Below, piece by piece: positions 23,613 to 34,000 of a DNA stretch of 64,000 nucleotides (positions are counted from its first letter, which is position 1; every line of letters starts with the position of its first letter). The DNA is taken from NCBI GenBank assembly GCA_947561715.1, contig OX387202.1:13467001-13531000 (forward strand), read 5' to 3'. A program made the translations under genes and the position numbers. The notes under the pieces are model-generated. The model was not told where the DNA came from. It was given only the letters and a program-made list of their open reading frames with translations, and searched no databases. This DNA is from Ascidia mentula. Lineage: Eukaryota > Chordata > Ascidiacea > Phlebobranchia > Ascidiidae.

Positions 23613-24894
23613 ATTACAAAAATCTTATACCTTTGGGGCAAACTTCGGCAAAGCAACTTCTCTTCTGTATGCTCGAAAACCTAAGAAAATAGTTCTGTTG
23701 TTAAAAAGTGTTAATGGAAAAACAAGTCGTTGTTTTTTGTGCGGTGCCTCGTTCTTTCTCACAATTACGACGTCAACTTTTAAACACAATTGTACACGTA
23801 CGAGATGCTTTTCACCAAGGATACAACTGCCAGAGATAAATGTGTCGCCCTGGTTAAGTCGCGAGGTTCCACTATTTGCAATATCAGTATTTGGTTAGTC
23901 AATTTAAATTTTTTATTTATTCATGATACCTGTTGTTAATATGTACCAGTGGTTGTAGGTATAAAGGTTTGAGAAATTTCGACACGAGTTTCTTTAATTT
24001 GAGCGATTATAATTTATATTACACAGCAAGCATCTATTGAGGCCTTGGATATTTTTGAAAACGAGGTAAGACTTGAGTCAAGAAAGTTTCGGTGGTTTTG
24101 GACGATAATAAAAATGCATTGCGTTAAAAACAAAACTAAACTGATCAGCTGCAATTTTATTGTTTCGCCAAAACCGTTTCATTTTCCTGGTAATTTTAGG
24201 CGATTTGTGTGTTTGAGAGGGCCCGCCTGGTGCTTAATGATTAACTACACGCTAGCCCACCATCCACTGCGTGTTTTGTTTTACGCTCAAACCTATAAAT
24301 ACAGACCCCACATAGAAAGTAAGGCCGTCGCCCCTAATTTACAAGCTTGTTTTTCGGCACTGGGGGTTATATGTAAAGACCATTAACTTTTCTTTGCTTT
24401 TAAGAAGATTGTAAAGTTAATGGTTGTGCTGCGCGGCAATTTTAAAAGGTTGTTTTTTCCTAACTGGTAATTGTATTTTGTTGGTTGTGGACATAGCTTG
24501 AATTCATTGCTTTCCAAATGGTGCGTCTTTTTATTATTTTTGGGGCACCGTAAGCTTATTTGGTGGCGAATTTTTTTTCGCTAACGAATACCTTTCAGCT
24601 GTTGCACGAGTAATGAATTGTCGTATTTAAAATTCGTCTGTCTCCAATAAAGAACGATCAACACAAAAAAGGTTAATTTTTCGGGAAAAGCCGTTATAAT
24701 TTGCTGTGGGGATGAGTGCGTCGCTGGTTCGTGAAAGTTGTGAGCCGCTACCCAATTAATCATTGCACAAATTTCGATTTATTTGCACTACCAGCATTCA
24801 CCTGACAGTTATTGTGGGGACCTTTGACAGTGTACATAAGTTTCCATTTCGGGTGCCTCTAATTAAATGGCCTTCTGACTTTACCTATATTCCG
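23613..24894. other. Interval between the array and the ML-like gene
   Basis: No confirmed gene. One possible 39-base exon on the + strand (24031-24069, from an ACACAG acceptor to a GTAAGA donor) reads QASIEALDIFENE in phase 0, but I found no partner exon. Otherwise this is AT-rich sequence. Confidence 0.35.
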
Positions 24895-27477
24895 TTAGGT
24901 TATCAGGTAAAGCTCGTAACCCGAATATTTGCCCACGTCGTGTTGCGCCAACCAACGCACGCTGTTGGGCAAATATCCCGTTCGCCCGTGTGTACGCCCT
25001 GGGAGCGACGTTCGGGCTGGAGTGCTTGACAACCTGTGTTTGCTGTAGGGATATATATCCCAGACAGTAAACGGCTGTTTCATAGCGGGTGACATAGGTA
25101 ACTATAGTAACTATCAATCATACAACATTCGACGTTCAGCAATTTCGTATGTTTGACACCGCGTGTGTAATAGAAGTTGCATGTAACGAGGTTAAACATA
25201 TATAGGCACCGCTTCACATGGCTTATGTTATGGAAAAGCATTGGACGCATAAAACAATATAGTATTTTAAACCTTGGCATCTAACAACAAAATTAACCAG
25301 TCAATCGATTTAATAATTCCATATACTGTGAGTCAGCATGATAAAATGTAACTGTTCAACAGCTGTACAATGTTTTCAATTTTGTAACTACATCAAATAA
25401 ATTGAAAATGATAGACAAACCTTTTTCTACTGGACACTGTATTAACTCATCGTCCAGAGAACATAGCTCCATGGTTTGGTTAATGAGGGATGCTTTACCG
25501 AAACTACCAACAATCACTGCTTCGCCTTGGCCCTTGTCCATTTCTTCCTCTGTGCAAATAGACGAAAATGAAAGCATATGTTTTATAATATGTTATTAGA
25601 TGAGCTGCAGATTAACCCCATTTACATGTGCGGCCGGAAGTGAAACGGTTTGGTCGGAAGTGAGACGAATTGAAACATGTCAATCCAATTCATATATCGC
25701 ATGTGCTTACATGTGTGGCTTGGTAATTTGTATCAACCAAAAACGAGTTAAAATCAACAAAATATTTAAAAATATGCGAGGTTCCCTCGAACTGCATGTT
25801 GCTATCGATGAAATCGGAGAAAAATAAAACAAGAAACTGAAAACTAAAAACATTAAGTTTGAAATTTACAAAATAAAAACAATTTTCAAACCAATGTCAA
25901 GGACTTGTTTTATAATGTTCATCATTTATCTAATGCAATGTGACAAACTTAAAAACCGCACACCAAAAACCATTCGCATTCGTCTCTTCTCCAAATGGAT
26001 TAAAACCGAATGCACCTTCTTCGAACGGATTGAGCGCGAGAGCGATTGAGCTCTCCGTAACTTCTCTTGCGCAAAAAATGGGAGGAGCGATTGAGCTAGG
26101 CGCATCCGACGTCTTTTTCATTACTGATAAGACTTATTAGGTCGAAACACTGGTCCCTTATCCAGCGTAAGACTGAAAATATGGAACGCTTTCTTATCTT
26201 AAATCAGGGTTTCTTAACTTGTGGTTCCAGGAATCTTGGGAACCACAGAAACCTATTGAGGGGGTCCACGGACTTTCACAATCATTTTTATAATTCTTCA
26301 TCTTTTAGGGGTATCACCCCAAAAAATATTTCCAATACTTTCTGTGGTGTTGCGGGGGGTGCGCAACCCGAAATAAATTAAAAACCTCTGATAAAGTTCG
26401 AAAAATAATAAGTTAATAACATGAAAGTCTTGTTTGAGGTGACGTTTAGGAACAGGCTGGGCTCACTATGAAGCCTAAAACATATAAAACGCTGTATCAA
26501 AAACGAAAACCAGTCGTTTAACTCACCCGCTGTGTAATTCACCAAAACAACCGCTTTGACACCGACATCAGCTTTCGTGAGATAAGCGATGCCGTAGACG
26601 ACCGTTGGATTGTCTGTAAAGCGGAAACAATCGGTAAATATTTGATACCTGTATATTTTCTATGGTTTAAACATTATTCTAAGCAAAGTCCCGGCAAATA
26701 CAGGGGCATTATGTACATGGTGAATTGGGAATATAATGTCTTTAAAAAACGGATCAGCTAAATATATTTAAAAGAAATCCACAGGCTTGCACTGCAGGAC
26801 TGGGTGTAGCCTATGGACTATTGAGATAAACTTCGTGTTGTACATCTAACTACCGTACAAATATTTGCCAAAGCGTTTCTAGGGCAAAAGTTAATTCCAC
26901 GTGGTTTTGTTACTAACAATACAGAGTGAATTTTTATAGCAATGTCATTGATTGTGTTTCAAAGGGAGAAAAGTTTTTAATGATTTTGACACGATAGCCT
27001 ATAAAACCAGGACAACAGAACTTTCCCATAATACTTTTAAGAATCAAACAGTTGTACAAAACACGATTGTGTTGCACCTTCGTTTTGTTGTTGGTTTATG
27101 CGCCATCAGCAAATTTGACCTTTAATTAGGCGTCACCATAAATCAGGTTATCTTATGACTCGACCGATGAGCTCACCGCATGAGTCAGTGACATACGAAA
27201 TACGGATTCCAGAATCCTTTTTCACTATCGCATCCCATTCTTCTACGGAGCTAATGGGGCCCAGGGTATCCCTCCTTGCGTCGGCGGCTTCTCCTGTTTC
27301 CAATCCCCGCAGATGGCTGACGTCAATCCCGTAGTCATCCTTGTCTTCCGAGAAAAGTAGGTTTTTGTACAGGACCGCTTCGGGGTCAATGAGGGAATAT
27401 TTGTACAGAGCGTACACGGTGAACGTAAGAGCGAACATCGTTCCAAGCAGGCATGTTACAATGTTTTTACCTCTCAT
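24895..27477 (-). CDS. Membrane-anchored or secreted protein with ML-like lipid-recognition domain (tentative)
   Basis: Four exons (- strand): 27477-27177, 26613-26527, 25549-25421 and 25016-24895. Every junction is phase 1, the total is 639 nt and the product 212 residues. An N-terminal hydrophobic segment (residues about 7-27, VTCLLGTMFALTFTVYALY) is a signal anchor or signal peptide. After an acidic linker come SYVTDSCDNPTVVYGIAY, VKAVVLVNYTAG, then INQTMELCSLDDELIQCPVE, and a final strand ending YELYLIT. The spacing of ELC...QCPVEK recalls MD-2/NPC2-type ML domains, which bind lipid in the secretory or lysosomal lumen. The exon 3 donor (GTTTGT) and the exon 4 acceptor (no strong pyrimidine tract) are the weak points. 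That the gene exists is fairly likely; the ML assignment is an inference. Confidence 0.6.
26118..26176 (+). ncRNA. Decayed hammerhead-like motif
   Basis: CTGATAA (one change from the invariant CTGATGA), a stem II hairpin GACTTATTAGGTC, then GAAA and a 7-bp stem III (ACACTGG/CCAGCGT, one mismatch). The third helix does not pair next to the core. It resembles the intact copies at 28160 and 56968 but should not cleave. It lies in an intron of the ML-like gene, antisense to it. Confidence 0.4.
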
Positions 27478-28108
27478 GGTCGCCCTGAAGGAAAAGAAAC
27501 CCCTATACAGATATGTAAAACGAAATTACCTTCAAAACAAGACAACATTTTTAACTAAATCAAGTTGCATAAATATAACATGCATATTATATTTTACTCT
27601 GTAATATACAAACATACTTATAGTTACTTATTGGAATTAAAATTTTTTTAAAAAAGATTGACGTTTGTGTGTCCCGTTGCGTTTACACGGCGTGAGTTTC
27701 TTGTTAAAGGTGTGCTTTTTCCAACGGCCATAAAGCGTTTCTACAAATTATTGGATTTGGTGGCATGTCGTGTTGAGCTGAGCTAAATCACTGATTGTAA
27801 ATGTTTGGCTCGTTTGTTTAATGACAAAATGGGCCAAAATGTCACATTAATGCGTTCAATAGCATCGATTGTTTTTTCCACACATGAATTTTAGGTTTTG
27901 GCTTTCGACAAACCCCCCTACCAATACACCCTTGATACGCTTCATGGCGTTGTAGAATATGTGTTCACAGTCTTGTTAACATATTCTGTATGCACTGCAT
28001 CGAATAGTGTACGAGCATTATCTGTCACATTGTCCTCTCCATCTGGCCAAATGAAAGTCCAACGTACATCATTTGTATGGAATATATTACCGACGAAACT
28101 AAGCAGGT

Positions 28109-28259
28109 GTTGTAATTCAACGATAAGCAATGTGGAGCCAATAATATGAATTGTGTATAAGCTGCAGACAGATGGCCACTGTTTCGACCTAAAAGGTCTC
28201 ATCAGTGCAGCTGGTGTGACTATCAGACGACTTTGCTGACCAAACGGTTGTAATTCAAC
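28109..28259 (-). mobile_element. 125-bp hammerhead-bearing insertion with 13-bp target-site duplication
   Basis: GTTGTAATTCAAC occurs at 28109-28121 and again at 28247-28259. The 125 bp between them contain an intact hammerhead ribozyme on the minus strand. The direct repeats look like a target-site duplication of the kind made by non-LTR retroposition. No open reading frame or poly(A) is recognisable in the insert. Confidence 0.6.
28160..28212 (-). ncRNA. Type I hammerhead ribozyme, intact
   Basis: Read on the minus strand: stem I AGCTGCA pairs perfectly with TGCAGCT at the 3' end. The core CTGATGA is followed by stem II GACCT-TTT-AGGTC, then GAAA. Stem III ACAG/CTGT has a 7-base loop, and the cleavage triplet is GTC. 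All conserved core positions are present. Stem I is the open helix, which makes it type I. Cleavage is expected between C28167 and T28166 in minus-strand reading. Confidence 0.85.
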
Positions 28260-29317
28260 ATTCAGAACAAATAGTAGGCTCTACAGTTTCGTACAAAGAA
28301 AGGCAAGCCTAATTACTGCTACATGCAAACACAAAACTTAATTAAAACTCGTCCATCTGCCTACATTGCGTATTGAGAATGATTGTAGATATGATCGAAA
28401 CCTTTGAAAACTAAATCAAACTGGTTTCAGTGATGTTTTAATAAACCAATTAGTTTTGCCTTCTTTTTGCAATCTAAGTTTATTGCGGGTAAACCTGAAA
28501 TTCTCTTGGCGTCGCGTAGAATTGTGTTAAACTTTGACAACTCAAATCCTTATAGTGGCACTCTAAATACCAATTTCAATAAAGCAGAATTGATAATCCC
28601 GACGGCAACTACCACCAATATCAAGTGGTTACACAGCAGAATGCCTAATCTAACTTGGAACTGTAAATGAGTCGAATTTGTGTCATAGCGTCTACTGGAA
28701 ATTCTTATTAAAAGCTACATCATATACATGTATTTCAGCAGTACCAAATATAACGTTTTTCTAAGCTTTTCTAAACAGCATAATGTCTTGCTCAAACCTC
28801 ACAACTGCCTAGAAGTGTTTTAAAATGTCCCAACTTGTTCAGGTAGGAAAGACAAACGTACCTGAACCATTCGTTCCGCAAACGGCAATTACGACTTTTC
28901 ACATGTCGTCCGTAAACAAATTAGTTACATATTAAAAGTTACAAACCACAATTGTAACGATATCCAATACGTCCCAGTCAGCATCCACTTTCGCAATGCT
29001 ATTTATAGCGCACACGGAATAACCTCATCTGCAATACTTTGAAAAAACCACAGGACAAAGACCATACAAGCAAAGGGTCGATGAAAACCGGAAAACCACA
29101 TTGTATTTCAAGAAAAAAAACAATGACAATGTTTGGCAGTTTACTTTTTGAGCAATTTACCCTGATTCTGCATTGTAAAGGGCAGGCAAATTCTGCGATG
29201 CTGTTTGCTTTTGGATGCTTCAGTCAGTTTGCAAGGGCATATATTTTCTTTCACTCACCGTACAGCACTAAAATTATATATTCGACTCAAATACAGCCTA
29301 CATCTTTTAATACCAAA

Positions 29318-29962
29318 CTAAGATGACTTTATTCTGTTGGGACCGTGCGGTTGGTGTCCAGCTACACATTTGCTACAAGGTGTATTAGACTTCTGTAAGA
29401 AGGCTGTTGCGCGATCAAGCACTTCTTCGGCAGCCACAGACTCCCGCCCTCTACAAACACTCACAAGCTGTATGAATCATTTACTTGTCAATAAATGCAG
29501 AATGCTCAAAAAGGGTTAGGTAATGTACCTTACTGGACTGTGCGATGTGCAAAATAAAGTGCATTAACGCATCAGCATCTATCCTTAATTCAAAATAATT
29601 TTCAATCTTGGCGCCAAACTCACGATAGGATATTCCTTCACACTTTCAGGTTATGTTTGTTCTTAGTTTCGAACAAACTAGCTCGTCCCACATAGTCCAG
29701 TTGTGGCTTGTGTTGTGGTGTATACTTATTTCTGTTACCCGTATTATGTATTATAACGTATCACTCATCTGCTCAATCAACTTTACTTTACCATATTTAC
29801 TTTTTGGCATTCAAGTCGGATGAAATGAGCGCAGAAGTTGCACTACGGTTCCGTGGTCAGGTCCTTGACGACCATACCCGGTTCAAGTGGAGTATCGCTG
29901 CCTAGTTACACGTTATTTGCTTTAAGGCAGGAGCTCATTAACTTGATGGTCTGCAATGCCGA
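29318..29962 (-). CDS. Possible 3'-terminal exon pair of an unidentified small gene
   Basis: On the minus strand 29962-29910 (acceptor TTTGCAG, donor GTAACT) joins 29450-29318 (acceptor TTTGTAG, stop TAG) in phase. They give about 61 residues: SALQTIKLMSSCLKANNV, then ESVAAEEVLDRATAFLQ and a tail with CSKC. The composition is protein-like and both splice sites are reasonable. No start exon was found and I recognise no family. It could be a pseudogene fragment. Confidence 0.25.
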
Positions 29963-30093
29963 CTGCAAATTGTGGGTCAACTGCTGTCTGGTACTTGCTC
30001 TCCGGCGTTTGTTTCGATGATAATATTACTTAATTCTAAATTAATTGTGACAAAAAAATGTTCTTTGTTTTATAAAAAAGTAAGAGTTTTGTA

Positions 30094-30548
30094 CAGCGTT
30101 GCCAGTTGGGCGCTTTTTACGCCCAATTGGGCGTGTTGTCTTGGGTGTTTGCGCTTTTTTGTTGCACCTTGCGCTTTGGGCGCATTTGTGCGTGTTTCGG
30201 AAATTGATAATTAGCTCGTTAGTTCTGTAACAAAACGATGTTTCACAGCCTTAATTCAAATACTACAAACTGACCACACATCGTAATGTGACGTCATAAT
30301 CATATTGCAACGACGTCTGTGATCAAAATAATGTAGTATTACAGGTCTTGTGTCCTGCTCACGGTCTTAGTTTGCGGTTTAAGTGTACAACCATAAGCAT
30401 AAAACGACCATTGGTGTACGTAACTTATATGTATAAACTTCATCAACATTGGGCGCATTTAAGCGTGTTGTTTTTGCAGAATTTGGCGCTTTGGGGCATA
30501 TTAAAAGAAAAAACTTGACGCTTCTGGAAAAAAAATCTGGCAACACTG
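30094..30548. mobile_element. Inverted-repeat element with CAG(C/T)GTTGCCAG ends
   Basis: The left end CAGCGTTGCCAG (30094-30105) and the right end CTGGCAACACTG (30537-30548) are inverted repeats with one mismatch. Inside are several TTGGGCGC/GCGCCC-like subrepeats. The flanks share GTTTTGT, offset by two bases, so the target duplication is unclear. The ends resemble those of hAT-type non-autonomous elements. Confidence 0.5.
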
Positions 30549-31076
30549 TGGTTTTGTGAGACGCCTGCACAAAAGTCATGGTGAGGTCGAGGATGTATAA
30601 CACATGCTGTACTTTTTTTGTTTTATACACGCCAAATCCTTGTTGCCAAATGGTCTAGAAACCTCTTGTAATTTACGCAATTTGCACAGATTTTGCTCTC
30701 TCGAAACGTAAATTAAACCATTTGAGACGTTAAGCGAGTTTTTGATGTTGTTCTAATCAAGTCGATTTTTTCAAGGCCTTTAGTTTACTTTTGCATTCTC
30801 GTTACCCGTAGAGAATCACTAAAATCTTGCGCAAATGTTTGTGCAGGAATGCCAGAAGTACACGGTGAATTGTTTGATAGATTTTTGGGGTCAAAAGTTA
30901 ACCAGCAGATACACCATGAGTTAACATAGTTGCATTGATTTATGTTACAGTTAATGTTCGGAGATTTTCGTTAAACCCAATCTCCGTCAACAACTTTCAC
31001 CTTCCAACAGCCAGCGTCATCTCAAATACATTCAACGGATAAACACTTTGAACGTGCCACGACATGCCCAAACACA

Positions 31077-34000
31077 TCACGTGACACTATCCACCACTCG
31101 CAATTCATCTCGAGCTTTCATGTCCAATAAGGTCAAAGTGTTGGCGGCAAGCGCCCGCGTTTGTTCGTCTTCGTCACCGCTGATGACGTCACAAAGCCAT
31201 TCCCTGCCTTCGAGAGCAGCCCCGGCTAAGCGCTCAGTCAAGCGTGGCGCGCTCGCAGTCACCATAGAAATGCAATAGACGCATGCGCGCCTGACGAAGG
31301 GTTCTGTATGACGTCGCAGTGACGTCACAAATTCAAGAAGCGCTGCACTCATAGGTTCTGCCATCTGTGCATAAGTGTAGAGTCAGCTAGACATTGTTAC
31401 AGTTTCAAGCAGTTGGTACTAGCAAGCAAGCAGCACTGAAAAGCAAATATGCAATTTCCAGTGTTAGTAGGTTTGTTGGTTAGTCTTCTGTTATTTCAGT
31501 CGATTGTGTAAATATGCTGTTCATATGTAATGTTTTAAATGAGGGGGTGAACGGGCTATATGTGCATATCAATATTTACCTCAGTAACATCTACGTGCAC
31601 AGACGTTACGTAATCGCTTAAAATTATTCACATTCAATATAAAATAAACAAGGTTTAACTTTCGAATCTTACCATCGTGCCCGCGCAAGAATACAAAACC
31701 ACACCCAATGTGTACAGAAGTCTGCCAAGTACGACGGTATCGGATCCCAGAAGGTCAAGGGTGCGGACGCGCTTGTCATAACCGGCCATGAGAGGATAGA
31801 AAAATGCCCCTGCAACCGGTTGAAACCGGTTTGGTTCGGCTTCCGGGGGCGGTTTTCGTGCCTAGACATAGGTAACCATTTGGTTTTAGCCAATAAAAGA
31901 TTCCAATTTGGTGTGGAGTAGTCTTTTCAGACAATACTTTTGAAAACTACATCAACAAGAACGGTAACTCTAGTTTTGATTTTTTTTCACCTTTCCGAAT
32001 CTTCGCGTCTTCGCTTCAATTCTCTCCGCAACCACCTGTTGCCATGGCAACTCGCTCTTGGAGTCATTTCCCGGTTTCGCGGGACGCGCCCCAGGTTCGG
32101 GCAACTCCACAATACGCTTAGAAGCATCCTGACAACAAGACGCGGCGCGTTTAATTTTAGTTGATGGTTAGAACACGATTCGAATGTATTTTATTGCTCA
32201 AGCGTTTCCCAAACAGGGGTCAAGCAACGAATTTTCTGGGCCGCCAAGAGTGCTCCAATGTCACACTATTTGTGTATATCACAAACTACGCCTACAGACA
32301 CTATAGACCCGTTAAGTTTTTCAATACATTTTTTAAAAATGCAGTTAAGTGAATATAAAAGAATCATTCATTTTAATATGTTAAAAGTGTCAAACGCGAA
32401 AGGTTGCGGAACATTAATTTAATGAATGGTATGGGAGCTCAAATCAAGCCAAATAGACATTTCATTAGTTTATAAATTTTAAAAAATATGCGCAGTAATG
32501 TTTTATGCAATGGCATGATTGGCAGGATCGTCCCACAACGCGGGTCCTTACTTTTAAAAACGACAAATTTAGTTAAAAAAAAAAAAAAACGCTTGCCTTC
32601 TGCTCCAGGTCTTGTCGTTTGTTCTGGAGAGCCGAGAGACGACCAGCTGCCATTACTATCACGTCCAGAATATCTACACGCTGCTGCAATCCATAATGTT
32701 CGCTGTAGAATTCCCCTGTCAAGTATGCTGCGACCTGAGCACGTGTTTTCTGTGTTACGCCTCACAGCAGACATGGACAAATGTATTACATTGGGCTTGG
32801 CACCCATATAAGCATGTACAATATTGGTATACATAGTAATCAGCGCTTACTGGCACCTATTAGAGAAATAGAAAAGGCGAGTTTTAAAGAGGAATTGAAT
32901 GTTAAAGGACATTACTTTATTCATCACAGCGTATACTTGGAGTAAACAAAACAGTGCAGAGATTAATACTTTACCGGTTCAGGGTTTAAAGCTGCGAGTG
33001 ACGCAAGCGCGTTTCTTCTTATGATTGGAAACTCGTCCAACGCATAATTGTTCTGCAGGTTTAACAACACCTTGCACAGCTCTGCTGCCACCTAGAGTAC
33101 AAATGGAATTTGGCAAACACCGGCGTTGGGAGTGGTTGCGTACAAGCAATAACTTCACAGCAAAAAAGTGTTTGTATGTAGAAATGTGTATGGAAACTGC
33201 CTGTCGAAAAGAGAAATGAAGAAAAATACCTCTTTAGTTGCCACAACATCAATTTCAATGAGAGGAATTAGGGATACAAGATATATCTCCATTTTTTCTC
33301 TACTGTCGTTGTTAATCAATCCATCCATGCAGTCGCGTATATACATTGGTTTAGCGATCTACACAAATTCTTATGTCAGTTTTTACCTATCTGGGTTGTT
33401 ATTTCTACAGATATTTTCTCATTAAGTTCCGCATAAAATTATTTTTAAGGGATTTTTTTTGTATGGTTGTGTAATACAATTTTAGATTTAACAAAGGAAT
33501 AATTTTTTTTCTTCTATATTCACACCTTTGAAAATGATGTTTCACTGGGCATTGGGTAAGCTTCCAAATCATCATCGCTATCGGTTACAGTCTCTTCATT
33601 GTCACGGTCCTGCTCATCATTGCCATCTAGTGAGTCATCAATTTTTAGGTTTTGAATTGCCGCCATTTCCACAAATGCTGATTTTGGGGCCATGAACACA
33701 GTTTTTGTGTCATTGGTTGAACTTGCTGCATGTTCTGACTTTACTTTTCTGTAATACAAATTTTTTTCTGTAAGTCCTTGCATTGGTGATTCTTACAAAT
33801 ATGCATAAAAAATTATTTTTAGATCTTAAAATCCCTTACTACAACCGTTACAGTTACAGTGGTACCAATAGAACAAACAAAACACATAGCAGGGCAAGGA
33901 GCTTGCACCTTGATATAAACAATTTGGTCCTTATATTTAATTTTTTTAGGCAAATTTCTACTGACTGGTAAATTTCAAGTTGTTCTTTGAAAAATGTTTC

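Larger units (their letters stand above)
27478..31076. other. Gene-poor interval between the ML-like gene and TELO2
   Basis: Contains the hammerhead insertion at 28109-28259, a possible pair of small exons at 29318-29962, the CAG-type inverted-repeat element at 30094-30548 and a TGACGTCA palindrome at 30289. No other supported gene. The sequence GTTTGCGGAACGAATGGTTCAG on the minus strand at 28861-28882 mimics a P-loop exon but has no continuation. Confidence 0.4.

Noticed and set aside
24031..24069. 39-base plus-strand mini-exon (QASIEALDIFENE)
   Set aside because: Splice sites are good, but no neighbouring exon in compatible phase was found, so it was not called as a gene.
27942..28202. 86-codon minus-strand frame
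   Set aside because: It overlaps the hammerhead-bearing insertion and its duplications; no homology and no splice support.
28861..28912. Minus-strand sequence resembling a P-loop exon (VVIAVCGTNGSG before a GTACGT donor)
   Set aside because: A stop lies 12 bases upstream, and no following exon supplies the required Lys-Ser/Thr in the next 600 bases.
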